Source: EsbW-18 sp964634615
GTDB taxonomy: Bacteria; Patescibacteriota; Minisyncoccia; Phycocordibacterales; EsbW-18
Assembly: GCA_964634615.1 (NCBI GenBank)
Contig: CAZWLQ010000002.1
Coordinates: 1 to 42,652, forward strand
Length of the DNA: 42,652 bases
Direction: 5' to 3'
This document shows, piece by piece, positions 34,759-42,475 of this stretch. The notes below the pieces were generated by a model, which was given only the letters and a program-made list of their open reading frames with translations, had not been told where the DNA came from and searched no databases. Each line of letters starts with the position of its first letter. The first letter of the stretch is position 1. The position numbers were made by a program, and so were the translations under genes.

Positions 34759-36198
34759 TTATTCAGGAATGATGACGTTTTGCCCTTCGATGAGGCCTGC
34801 CGTGACCTCCACATATCCGTCGCTACCACGGAGACCCATACCTACTTCAACTTCCCTTTCTTTTTCATCCTCGAGAATCGTGACGTATGGCGTACCATCT
34901 TCACGAAAGCGAAACGCACGAATAGGGAGCGCGAGCACGTTGTCGCGCTTATTGGTCGTAATCGCCACATCGGCGGTCATACCAGATGCGATACGAGGAT
35001 CTTGATTATCGAATGCAAGACGCGCTTCATAGACCGCAATGCCGTCGACCAATGTTTCAGTGCGGTTGACCGATACAACACGCGCGTTCAATGCTTCGTC
35101 TGCGCCAAGAGCGTCCAATGTGACAACCGCAGGATTACCATTTTTTACTTTAATGCTATCAATTTCTGGAAGATCGATTTCAATACCGAGCCCATCGTTC
35201 GAAATAAGTGACAGTGCGGAGACACTTGCGCTCACACTTTCTCCCGGGTCAATTGCTACCGCAGTGATGGTGCCCGCAAATGGCGCACGAAGCATGCGCT
35301 CTCCAATCAATGCCTGAATACGCGCAACCTCCGCTTCAGCTCGAGCAAGCTCTGCATCTGCAATTGATGATCCTGCCTGTTCAGTTCGGAGTTCTGCTTC
35401 CGCATCCTCGATTGCCCGCTGACGTTCTTTGAGTGCGTCTTGGTACGCGCTGTAGTTTGATGCATAGAGAGAGCTATTCTTGTTAGGAATAGTCACATAC
35501 CAACTCGTATCTTCATAGTCTGTTGGCTCTGATGGAAATGAGACGAAGAGGCCATTCTCACCGACCGGTGTCGCTCCTGTTTTACTAATCTCAACGGGCT
35601 CAACATCTTCCATATCGAATGCGTACAGCTCACTCTCATCGCTTTGATTGCCTGCTCGGATCACAAATTTATATTTTCCTTCGCTCCCTATGTAGCGCCC
35701 TGTGATTGTTGGGGCAGTTTCTGTGTATGTTGAGCTTCCTGGTTCAGCGACCAAGCCCTCGGAATAGAGTTTGATACGTGCGTTCGTAACAAGCGTGTCG
35801 TATTTCTCTCGAATCGTGTCGAGGTTGATTCCTGTGTTCGCAACCTCAGCACGCTTTATTGCAAGATCTGCTTGCGCTGCTTGAAGTTCTGCGGCAAGCG
35901 TTCCAAGCCCAAGACTTGCAAGAAGTTGCCCTTGATACACCGTATCGTTCACGGATACCGCAATGTCGCGCACAACACCCGACGCCTCAAATCCGAGGTC
36001 TGAAACAGTGTTTGCTTCAACCGTACCTGACACGCGGACATCCTCGCTAATAGTCCTGCGTTCAACAAGGGCCAATGCACGGTTACCATTGCCATTACCA
36101 CCAAAGATAATCGTACCAATAAGAACCAGTATGAGAGCCCCTCCGATGCCCCAGGAAAGCTTTTTGTGCGCTTTAATGTACGCTCGTATTCGTTGCAT
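34759..36198 (-). CDS. HlyD/MacA-type membrane fusion (adaptor) protein
   Basis: The 479-residue product has an N-terminal anchor (WGIGGALILVLIGTIIFGG, about residues 16-34). A lipoyl/barrel half follows (SGTVEANTVSDLGFEASGVVRDIAVSVNDTVYQGQLLASL), and then a coiled-coil hairpin. The hairpin is interrupted by an insert of about 110 residues (about residues 140-250, TYTETAPTITGRYIG...). The second lipoyl half (LRAPFAGTITAVAIDPGESV) and beta-barrel/MPD domains complete it. In MacA-type systems it links permease to the outside layer. CPR cells are usually thought to lack a classical outer membrane, so its partner is unknown. It is the first gene of the operon. Confidence 0.92.
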   Translation of the reverse strand: MQRIRAYIKAHKKLSWGIGGALILVLIGTIIFGGNGNGNRALALVERRTISEDVRVSGTVEANTVSDLGFEASGVVRDIAVSVNDTVYQGQLLASLGLGTLAAELQAAQADLAIKRAEVANTGINLDTIREKYDTLVTNARIKLYSEGLVAEPGSSTYTETAPTITGRYIGSEGKYKFVIRAGNQSDESELYAFDMEDVEPVEISKTGATPVGENGLFVSFPSEPTDYEDTSWYVTIPNKNSSLYASNYSAYQDALKERQRAIEDAEAELRTEQAGSSIADAELARAEAEVARIQALIGERMLRAPFAGTITAVAIDPGESVSASVSALSLISNDGLGIEIDLPEIDSIKVKNGNPAVVTLDALGADEALNARVVSVNRTETLVDGIAVYEARLAFDNQDPRIASGMTADVAITTNKRDNVLALPIRAFRFREDGTPYVTILEDEKEREVEVGMGLRGSDGYVEVTAGLIEGQNVIIPE

Positions 36199-36247
36199 AG
36201 AGTACTACACTACCACAAAAAACTCTTGCATGGAAAAGTTTTTTAAA

Positions 36248-36712
36248 TCACACGTGACAGGTACCTCCTCCATTTTTTAGGAAGTATTTTTGATGATACT
36301 CCTCTGCCGGGTAGAATGCCGTCGCGGCCGTCACTTCGGTTGCAACTGGCTCTGCGTGCTTTTGTTGCTCGTCTTCTCGTGCCCGCAGTGCTTCAATGCT
36401 CTGCTCGGGTGTCGTAAAAAATATCGCCGAACGATATTGTGATCCAACGTCCGGACCCTGCCGATTCATCTGTGTTGCATCGTGAATACTAAAAAACTTT
36501 CGAAGTATGTCGGTGTACGACGTTGTTTCAGGATCAAACACAATCCGTATCGCTTCAGCGTGTCCTGTTATGTCAGAGCAAACGTCTTTGTACGTTGGAT
36601 TCTCGCTATGACCGCCGGTGTAACCGACCTCTGTGGTGAGAACGCCAGGGAGTGTGCGAAATGCCTCTTCAACTCCCCAGAAGCATCCTGCAGCAATAAT
36701 CGCTGTTTCCAT
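36248..36712 (-). CDS. msrA: Peptide methionine sulfoxide reductase MsrA
   Basis: MsrA reduces Met-S-sulfoxide in proteins. The 154-residue product has the catalytic GCFWG (Cys near residue 10), GYTGGHSENPTYKDVCSDITGHAE, DATQMNRQGPDVGSQYRS and EEYHQKYF, all family signatures. A further Cys lies near the C-terminus (GGTCHV) and could resolve the sulfenic acid. ATG 36712 (METAIIAAGCFWG) is clear. It lies between the export operon and the TMEM175-like gene on the same strand. Confidence 0.97.
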   Translation of the reverse strand: METAIIAAGCFWGVEEAFRTLPGVLTTEVGYTGGHSENPTYKDVCSDITGHAEAIRIVFDPETTSYTDILRKFFSIHDATQMNRQGPDVGSQYRSAIFFTTPEQSIEALRAREDEQQKHAEPVATEVTAATAFYPAEEYHQKYFLKNGGGTCHV

Positions 36713-36726
36713 GGTATGCAAGGAAA

Positions 36727-37359
36727 TTATGGTGCGTCTTTTGGAACTGGAACGATGTGCTCGAAAAGCGTCGTACTTTTTCGAGAAATATTGAAGAGAA
36801 TCGCGACGGTGAAGAGAAAGAGCGACACTTCTGTGCTCCAAAAACTCACCACGATGGCGAATGCTGCGGTAAAGACAGGAAAGAGTATGCGGATAGTTCC
36901 ATGTTGCATCTCAAGGGGCGACATTTCGACATTTCGGATTGTTGGAGCGCCGAGAACATACTGGCGCATCATATAGAGCAAAAGTCCAATTATGATGATG
37001 TGAAGACCGTAAATTGCAATTGTCGCTTGGGTGTCATGGTATCGCCCCAACAGCAGTGTCGTGAACGGAACCAATCCGACAAAGAGAAAGAAGAATGCGT
37101 TGATTGTCGCAAACGTGTTGTCGATATTCTTTGCGAGCACCGAAGCGATGTGGTGGTGTCCTCGCCAGTACGTAAAGAGAAGCATGAACGACAACAAGTA
37201 ACTCAAAAAGAGTGGTGTTACGGAGAGAAAAGCACGGAAGACGCTTTCGTTCGTTGCAAGTCCGTCAATAACCGGTACACGAATTTCTAACACCAACAAC
37301 GTCATGACAATGGCAAAGATGCCGTCGGAGAGTTGATCAAGCCGTGTTTGTTTCATCAT
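36727..37359 (-). CDS. TMEM175-family (DUF1211) membrane protein, putative potassium channel
   Basis: The 210-residue protein has six predicted membrane segments and the TMEM175 signature in the first one: RLDQLSDGIFAIVMTLLVLEI (family RxxxFSDxxFAIxxTLL, here with Leu for Phe before SDG). Prokaryotic TMEM175 proteins are tetrameric potassium channels. The start is ATG 37359 or 37356. AGAGG lies 6 nt upstream and TATACT 11 nt upstream, so it may have either initiation type. msrA follows 14 nt downstream. Confidence 0.85.
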   Translation of the reverse strand: MMKQTRLDQLSDGIFAIVMTLLVLEIRVPVIDGLATNESVFRAFLSVTPLFLSYLLSFMLLFTYWRGHHHIASVLAKNIDNTFATINAFFFLFVGLVPFTTLLLGRYHDTQATIAIYGLHIIIIGLLLYMMRQYVLGAPTIRNVEMSPLEMQHGTIRILFPVFTAAFAIVVSFWSTEVSLFLFTVAILFNISRKSTTLFEHIVPVPKDAP

Positions 37360-37417
37360 ATACCTCTAGTATACCCAGCACTCACCCCTACACAAAGTGA
37401 GAGCTTTTGGGTTTTTG

Positions 37418-37579
37418 TTAGTAGGTCGTTGCTGTTCCTTCGCGCCCTTCTACATCAGCGTCTGCCGACACATCTGGTTTTGGAGACGCATCTTTGTATG
37501 TCCGAAACCACCAAACACCGAGCACTGCAAGAACAACAATAACGACGACCAGGGTGGTGTTTGTGGTGTCTTTCTCCAT
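37418..37579 (-). CDS. Small single-pass membrane protein, 53 residues
   Basis: The translation begins MEKDTTNTTLVVVIVVLAVLG and continues with WWFRTYKDASPKPDVSADAD. A short polar N-terminus and one membrane helix (about residues 9-25) precede an acidic tail. The frame is intact from ATG 37579 to TAA 37418 and fills the gap between two other small membrane-protein genes. The family is unknown. Charge distribution suggests N-out or a secreted anchor, but this is not certain. It ends about 60 nt before the TMEM175-like gene. Confidence 0.65.
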   Translation of the reverse strand: MEKDTTNTTLVVVIVVLAVLGVWWFRTYKDASPKPDVSADADVEGREGTATTY

Positions 37580-37594
37580 TGATGAATGATCAAC

Positions 37595-38008
37595 CTATCG
37601 CTTCTTCCCTTTCTTGTGTGTTGATGCTTTGACCACAGCTTTTTTTGAAGCACTCATCCCCTTCTTAACCGCACTGCCGGTCGATACAAGAATTGGACGC
37701 CATGTTTTTTTGAGTTCTCCTGCAAGTGCCGCGATTTCTTTTTTCGATGATCCGTATTTCTTTGTGTATTCCGCCGCAATCGTATCGACAATTTCGTTAT
37801 ACACCGGCTCGCTCACGCTTTTGAGTTTTTCAATCGCCTCAACGACATCACCCTTCATCTTAATGCTCCAACCCTTGAGCTGTGCACGGTGTTTTGAACC
37901 CTTTGGCCCAAAGAGATAGTAGGAAGCAGCGGCAAGTGCTGCAACTCCTGCGCCAATAGCAACAACTGAGCCCGCCCCTGATTTTGACGCCATTTTTTTC
38001 TTCATCAT
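37595..38008 (-). CDS. YtxH-like membrane-anchored basic protein
   Basis: The 137-residue protein has an N-terminal membrane helix (GSVVAIGAGVAALAAASYYLFGPKG, about residues 12-36). An amphipathic helical region follows (KMKGDVVEAIEKLKSVSEPVYNEIVDTIAAEY), and it ends in a lysine-rich tail (KKGMSASKKAVVKASTHKKGKKR). The glycine-rich helix followed by GPKGSKHR resembles YtxH-domain proteins of unknown function. The start is ATG 38008 or 38005. It precedes the 53-residue gene by 15 nt and follows the next small gene by 28 nt. Confidence 0.7.
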   Translation of the reverse strand: MMKKKMASKSGAGSVVAIGAGVAALAAASYYLFGPKGSKHRAQLKGWSIKMKGDVVEAIEKLKSVSEPVYNEIVDTIAAEYTKKYGSSKKEIAALAGELKKTWRPILVSTGSAVKKGMSASKKAVVKASTHKKGKKR

Positions 38009-38036
38009 GATATGCAAATTATTATTGAGTATAGGC

Positions 38037-38312
38037 CTATTCTACTACAGTCTCTTTCTTTTTCCTTTTTGTGCGTCGTCGCGCGCTCTCCGTCTTCTCC
38101 TTTTCCTTGTTAAACAAGAAGCCGAAAAATGGAATGCTTCGGAGGGATGCTTCAAGTGCCGAAATGTTTTCAGAAAGACGGTTCGCGATTGACTGTATCG
38201 TGCGTACAAGGCGAATAGCTTGCAGCAAAACGACCGCTATGAGCCCGGTGATGATAATCACAGCGCATGCGGTTATGAAAAAGAAAATATCTGATGTTAG
38301 TACACTGTCCAT
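38037..38312 (-). CDS. Small membrane protein, 91 residues
   Basis: One long hydrophobic segment (about residues 8-32, SDIFFFITACAVIIITGLIAVVLL) is followed by an amphipathic helix (RLVRTIQSIANRLSENISALEASL). The C-terminus is strongly basic (KEKEKTESARRRTKRKKKE). It resembles the many small DUF948-like envelope proteins of CPR, but I cannot assign a family. A TACACT hexamer lies 6 nt before ATG 38312. Both that hexamer and the start codon lie in a perfect 10-bp inverted repeat. Confidence 0.72.
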   Translation of the reverse strand: MDSVLTSDIFFFITACAVIIITGLIAVVLLQAIRLVRTIQSIANRLSENISALEASLRSIPFFGFLFNKEKEKTESARRRTKRKKKETVVE

Positions 38313-38324
38313 GAGGACAGTGTA
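38301..38324. repeat. Perfect 10-bp inverted repeat over the -10 and start codon of the 91-residue gene
   Basis: TACACTGTCC (38301-38310), 4-nt centre, GGACAGTGTA (38315-38324). On the minus strand the first arm supplies the -10 TACACT and the second overlaps the ATG and first codons. It could be an operator, or a hairpin that hides the start if transcription comes from typA or further upstream. Confidence 0.75.
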
Positions 38325-38351
38325 GCAAGAATGTCTCTATGGCGAAGTGGA

Positions 38352-40142
38352 TTACTCCTTTCGCTTTGCTTTTGAGCGTTCGTTTTCGGTCAAGAATTGC
38401 TTGCGCAAGCGAACCGACTTCGGTGTAATTTCCAAGTATTCGTCTTCTGACATGATTTCGAGTCCACGCTCAATAGAAAGAATGAATGGTGGGACAAGTG
38501 TGAGAGCTTCGTCGGTTCCCGATGCACGGACGTTAGAAAGCTGTTTACCTTTTGTTGGGTTCACGGGCATTTCTTCACCTTTCGACGTGTTGCCAATGAC
38601 CATACCTTCGTACACTTCTGTTGCAGGGCCGATGTAGAGTACGCCACGATCCTGCAACCCCCAGAGCGAGAAGCCGAGCGATTTACCACTTGCCATCGAC
38701 ACCATTGAGCCGACGGTTTTTCGGCGGATCTCGCCAGCATACGGACGGAAGCCGATGACGCGAGATGCAAAAATGCCCTCTCCCCTCGTATCAACAATAA
38801 ACTGATTTCGATAGCCGAGAATGCCTCGTGTTGGGCCTTCAAATATTAAACGGACAGATGTGTCATGCTGCTTCATGTCTTTCATGATGAATCCACGTTG
38901 TCCCAAACGCTCAATAACAGCGCCTTGGTAGATTGCGGGTGTGTCGATTGTTACTTCCTCAAACGGCTCAACCTTTTTACCCTCTTCTTCTTTTATGATT
39001 ACCTGTGGTTGTGAGACCTGCACCTCGTACCCCGCACGGCGCATGTTCTCAAGCAAAATCGAAATATGGAGTTCACCACGGCCATACACCTTGAAGTTTT
39101 CGTTTGTCGTAAAATCAACACGGAGTCCTACGTTCACTTCAAGTTCGCGTTCAAGATAGTCACGAATCTGTCGCGATGTCACATATTTTCCTTCTTTACC
39201 AGCAAAGGGAGAATTGTTGACCAAAAATTGAAGGACGATGGTTGGTTCATCAACGGCAATCGCAGGAAGCGCTTCCGCATCTGCGCTCGCACACACCGTC
39301 TCGCCGATATCAATTGCAGGCAATCCAGCAATGATGACGATATCGCCCGCACCTGCTTCCGGAACCTCTGTTCGTTCAAGTCCCGTGAAGGTAAAGACGT
39401 TCGTGATTTTGCCTGGGCGTGTTTCGCCTTTCATATTTTTTACAAAGACCGGCATACCAACTCTGACTACACCCTCGTAGACACGAGCAACAGCGAGTCG
39501 CCCCAAAAAATTGTCGTACGCGAGGTTAAATGGTTGCAATCGAAGTGGTTTTGCTGAAAGTTCCACAGACGATGTGGCAGGAACTTTCTCAAGAATGAGA
39601 TCGAGGAGCGGCATCAGGTCTTTTTGTTCATCATCAAGCTTTCGCATCGCAACACCGTTACGGCCAATCGCGTAGATAATTGGAAAATCCGCCTGTTCAT
39701 CAGACGCGCCGAGTTCAAGAAAAAGTTCAAGTACTTGTTCTTCGCAGTGTGCTGGATTTGCTGCTGGCTTATCAATCTTGTTGATAACGACGATCGGTTT
39801 CAATCCAAGTTCAAGGGACTTTTTCAACACAAAGCGTGTCTGTGGCATCGGACCTTCTTGCGCATCAACAACCAAAAGCACCGAGTCGATCGAACGAAGC
39901 ACGCGCTCAACTTCAGAACCGAAGTCCGCGTGCCCTGGGGTGTCAACGATGTTAATCTTCGTACCCTTGTATGACACCGATGTGTTTTTTGCGTAAATGG
40001 TAATACCACGCTCCTGTTCAAGCGCGTTGCTGTCCATCGAGACGCCCTCTTCCGTTGCACCAGTCTGACGCATCAAAGCATCGGTAAGGGTTGTCTTGCC
40101 GTGGTCAACGTGTGCAATTATTGCAATATTTCGAATTTCCAT
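38352..40142 (-). CDS. typA: Ribosome-associated GTPase TypA/BipA
   Basis: TypA is a translational GTPase that binds the ribosome A site and aids 50S assembly under stress. The 596-residue product has G1 AHVDHGKTTL (residues 10-19), G2 region with RGITIYAKNTS, G3 DTPGHADFG, G4 NKID and G5-like IYAIGRNG. EF-G-like domains III and V follow, then a C-terminal TypA-specific domain. Length is typical. The frame extends upstream to 40256 without start evidence, so ATG 40142 (MEIRNIAIIAHVDHG) is used. A promoter lies within the end of the upstream glycosyltransferase gene. Confidence 0.97.
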   Translation of the reverse strand: MEIRNIAIIAHVDHGKTTLTDALMRQTGATEEGVSMDSNALEQERGITIYAKNTSVSYKGTKINIVDTPGHADFGSEVERVLRSIDSVLLVVDAQEGPMPQTRFVLKKSLELGLKPIVVINKIDKPAANPAHCEEQVLELFLELGASDEQADFPIIYAIGRNGVAMRKLDDEQKDLMPLLDLILEKVPATSSVELSAKPLRLQPFNLAYDNFLGRLAVARVYEGVVRVGMPVFVKNMKGETRPGKITNVFTFTGLERTEVPEAGAGDIVIIAGLPAIDIGETVCASADAEALPAIAVDEPTIVLQFLVNNSPFAGKEGKYVTSRQIRDYLERELEVNVGLRVDFTTNENFKVYGRGELHISILLENMRRAGYEVQVSQPQVIIKEEEGKKVEPFEEVTIDTPAIYQGAVIERLGQRGFIMKDMKQHDTSVRLIFEGPTRGILGYRNQFIVDTRGEGIFASRVIGFRPYAGEIRRKTVGSMVSMASGKSLGFSLWGLQDRGVLYIGPATEVYEGMVIGNTSKGEEMPVNPTKGKQLSNVRASGTDEALTLVPPFILSIERGLEIMSEDEYLEITPKSVRLRKQFLTENERSKAKRKE

Positions 40143-40174
40143 AGAAACAAAAAGAGCCACGAGGGCTTTCAAGC

Positions 40175-40203
40175 ATTCTACGATAAAAACATTAAAAAGG
40201 CAA
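40175..40203 (-). promoter_or_regulatory. Promoter of typA
   Basis: TTGCCT (40198-40203), 17 bp, TAGAAT (40175-40180) on the minus strand, overlapping the last codons of the glycosyltransferase gene. The leader would be about 27 nt. Confidence 0.55.
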
Positions 40204-40866
40204 CGCCTTCGCGTAGAGACCTTTGATATTCCGAACGATGTAAAGACGAATCGCAATCACCAAAATATCCTTAATCATCAGAAGACGACGAACAAACCCT
40301 ATCACGAGACCATGTTTCCGCTCTTTTACGATATGCCGAACGCCATGAATCACCTCGAATCCTGCGCCCGTAGAGAACTGTTTTGAGAAATAATTGAGTG
40401 CAATCTCAATTTGAAAACGCTCTTTGTATTCTTGAGGCACCGCTTCCCAAACAACCTTGCGCATCGCTCGATCGCCCGAGAGGATCGGAAAAAAGTGAAG
40501 AATTCGATTTAACCAAAACGAGCGACGACTATTGATACCGACATACATCGCGTAGTCGCCGCGCAGTACCGGATCGATAATCGCACTGATTGTTTCGTGG
40601 GTGAACCCTTCACAATCCGCGTCCAAGAAAAGAATGACGTCGCACATCGCGTGCGCAACACCCTCACCCATCGCTCCTGCTTTTCCGCGATTAGATGGAA
40701 GTGTGATTGTGTGCGCTCCTGCCTCCCGCGCACGAGATGCGGTTTCATCACACGAACCATCATCCACCACAATCACCTCTTTGACCGATGGGTGTGTCAG
40801 CGCGACCCGAACAACACCCGCCACTGTCGCTTCTTCATTAAATGCTGGAATTATGACCGAAACCAT
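40192..40866 (-). CDS. GT2-family glycosyltransferase
   Basis: The 224-residue protein has the GT-A fold motifs: VSVIIPAFNEEATVAGVV (residues 2-19), VIVVDDGSCDETASRA, the nucleotide-sugar region NRGKAGAMGEGVAHA, and the metal-binding DADCEGF (DxD). A C-terminal hydrophobic stretch (LVIGFVRRLLMIKDILVIAIRLYIV) could attach it to the membrane, as in dolichol/undecaprenyl-phosphate sugar transferases. Donor and acceptor are unknown. It overlaps the upstream DedA-like gene by 16 nt, so the two are coupled. Confidence 0.9.
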   Translation of the reverse strand: MVSVIIPAFNEEATVAGVVRVALTHPSVKEVIVVDDGSCDETASRAREAGAHTITLPSNRGKAGAMGEGVAHAMCDVILFLDADCEGFTHETISAIIDPVLRGDYAMYVGINSRRSFWLNRILHFFPILSGDRAMRKVVWEAVPQEYKERFQIEIALNYFSKQFSTGAGFEVIHGVRHIVKERKHGLVIGFVRRLLMIKDILVIAIRLYIVRNIKGLYAKALPF

Positions 40867-41444
40867 TGTCGTGAAATAGCCTGGCGGATAAAAATATGAA
40901 TCAGAGCGACAATGGCAATGAGAATGAGAAATCCGATTTCAAGCGCATGCACGGTGTCCGTGAGTGCGGCAAGTGTTGAGTTGGTGATATATGCAAGAAC
41001 AAGAATCAGAAGCGCGAGCGATGCTGTTCCGAGAATATTGACACTCACATATTTCCAGAACGGCGTTTTGTGCATACCCGACATTATTTGTACAACCGTG
41101 CGGGTGCCGTATACGAATTTTGAACCGTAGAGCGTTTTGAGACGATGTGTACCAAAAAACACCGAGATACTCTCCATCACGCGCGCTGCTCTTCCGCCCA
41201 TCAGGCGTATGGCCGTTGTCTTTGGCAGTGAGCGTCCAATCGCGTACCACACCAAGTCAGAAGCAATTGTCGCGCCAATCATAAGACCAATCACGACAGG
41301 GATATCGAGCGTCCCGCGAAACGCAAGATAGAGCGAAGGAAAGAATACCGTTTCTCCAAAGAAGAAAAGTCCGATAAAGATAAAGATGTACGGGTGAAGA
41401 GAAAGCGGAGCAAGAACGTTTTGTAGTGCCGCAAAGAATTCCAT
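40851..41444 (-). CDS. DedA/SNARE-associated (VTT domain) membrane protein
   Basis: The 197-residue protein has four to five membrane segments and the DedA pattern: FGETVFFPSLYLAFRG (family F-x-E-x-x-x-P-x-P-x-E), GATIASDLVWYAIGR, and YGSKFVYGTRTVVQIMSGMHKTPFWKYVSVNILGTASL. DedA proteins include lipid-carrier flippases such as undecaprenyl-phosphate recyclers, which would suit its coupling to a GT2 enzyme, by inference. TACACT lies 6 nt before the ATG, with no Shine-Dalgarno beyond a GGAGG-like complement on the wrong strand. Confidence 0.85.
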   Translation of the reverse strand: MEFFAALQNVLAPLSLHPYIFIFIGLFFFGETVFFPSLYLAFRGTLDIPVVIGLMIGATIASDLVWYAIGRSLPKTTAIRLMGGRAARVMESISVFFGTHRLKTLYGSKFVYGTRTVVQIMSGMHKTPFWKYVSVNILGTASLALLILVLAYITNSTLAALTDTVHALEIGFLILIAIVALIHIFIRQAISRQWFRS

Positions 41445-41483
41445 GGAGGTAGTGTATCGAAGCGGGCGCGCTCGCGTGCCGTG

Positions 41484-41870
41484 TTATATCTCAACAACAC
41501 TTGATACAGTAATAATCCCCACCATATCGTATTTCTGCCAGAAGTCGTTACTCAACGCCTCAACTGGGGTGAATACCCCTTCGATGCGAAGCATTGCATC
41601 GCCGCCTGAAAGCACGTCGCCGCCAACCGCAGTAAGATCGAGAGAATAGTTATTGCCGTCCTCACCCGCAATACCCAGTGCGCACTCCATCGTCTGCGGA
41701 CCTGTTGTATCTCTGTGTGGAAGACAAATCTGCCGACCAACAACGCTAATATCGCCTGCTGGCGTTGGTGTTGGAAGAACGCCAACGCCGCGATTTCGCT
41801 GTCCAATAAAGAACGCTGCGAGGAGGAAAAGAATAATGAGAACAGGAACAAGATAGAGGAGTTTTTTCAT
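41484..41870 (-). CDS. Unrecognised membrane-anchored secreted protein
   Basis: The 128-residue protein has an N-terminal anchor (KKLLYLVPVLIILFLLAAFFIG, residues 2-23) and a short proline/threonine linker. A compact extracellular domain follows, with two cysteines (RQICLPHRD and MECALGIAGEDGNNYSLDL). The repeating beta pattern and VGIITVSSVVEI ending resemble a small OB-fold domain. The function is unknown. TATACT lies about 30 nt upstream. Its end is 39 nt before the DedA-like gene on the same strand. Confidence 0.75.
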   Translation of the reverse strand: MKKLLYLVPVLIILFLLAAFFIGQRNRGVGVLPTPTPAGDISVVGRQICLPHRDTTGPQTMECALGIAGEDGNNYSLDLTAVGGDVLSGGDAMLRIEGVFTPVEALSNDFWQKYDMVGIITVSSVVEI

Positions 41871-41897
41871 GCGTATAGGTTTATCTTCTAAGTGTTT

Positions 41898-42470
41898 TTA
41901 GTATAGCGCACGTGCTGCAAGGCCAATAATGACAATTCCTACGAAGTTAAAGATGAAGGAAAGTGCAACAAACCAAGAGGCGCGGATCTTCGCAAGACCA
42001 AGGAGACTCACCCCGAGCTCGTCAGGTAAGGGTGATGCGATGATGAACCCGCCAGCTAGAAACGTGATGTAGCGGAAAATGTTCGACCGCATGAGATGCT
42101 TGATGCGTCGTAAACCGCCTTTCTTTGTAACAAGTTCCACCAGGTGATCTGACAAACGATCTTTCACGAATCTGAAAATGACTAAGTCTCCAAGTACCGC
42201 ACCGAGCGCGCCCATACATGCAGTGAGCCAAATTCCCTGTGACTGTGCAATCTCGCCCAACGTTACGATTGCAGGAGCAGTTGTGAATATCGTCGTGAAG
42301 AACATCCCTGCGATGAAACTCCCGATTAACTCGAGTTCTTTGGTTGATGTAAGAATGCGCACCAAGACATCGGTCTTCACAAGAATCAACGCGACAAGGA
42401 TAGATAGAGCAACAATACTCACGTCATGAAAGAGTGGTGTAATCTCGCGTTGTTCGCGTTTTGTGTGCAT
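41898..42470 (-). CDS. Polytopic membrane protein, distantly DedA-like
   Basis: The 190-residue protein has five or six membrane segments. GALGAVLGDLVIFRFVKDRLSDHL and IIASPLPDELGVSLLGLAKIRASWF recall the G-x-x-x-G-D and P-x-x-E motifs of VTT/DedA proteins, with the order of blocks preserved. Similarity is weak, so only a membrane protein of possible DedA superfamily can be claimed. It begins 5 nt after the pterin dehydratase stop, so the genes are probably co-transcribed. Confidence 0.65.
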   Translation of the reverse strand: MHTKREQREITPLFHDVSIVALSILVALILVKTDVLVRILTSTKELELIGSFIAGMFFTTIFTTAPAIVTLGEIAQSQGIWLTACMGALGAVLGDLVIFRFVKDRLSDHLVELVTKKGGLRRIKHLMRSNIFRYITFLAGGFIIASPLPDELGVSLLGLAKIRASWFVALSFIFNFVGIVIIGLAARALY

Positions 42471-42475
42471 GGTAC

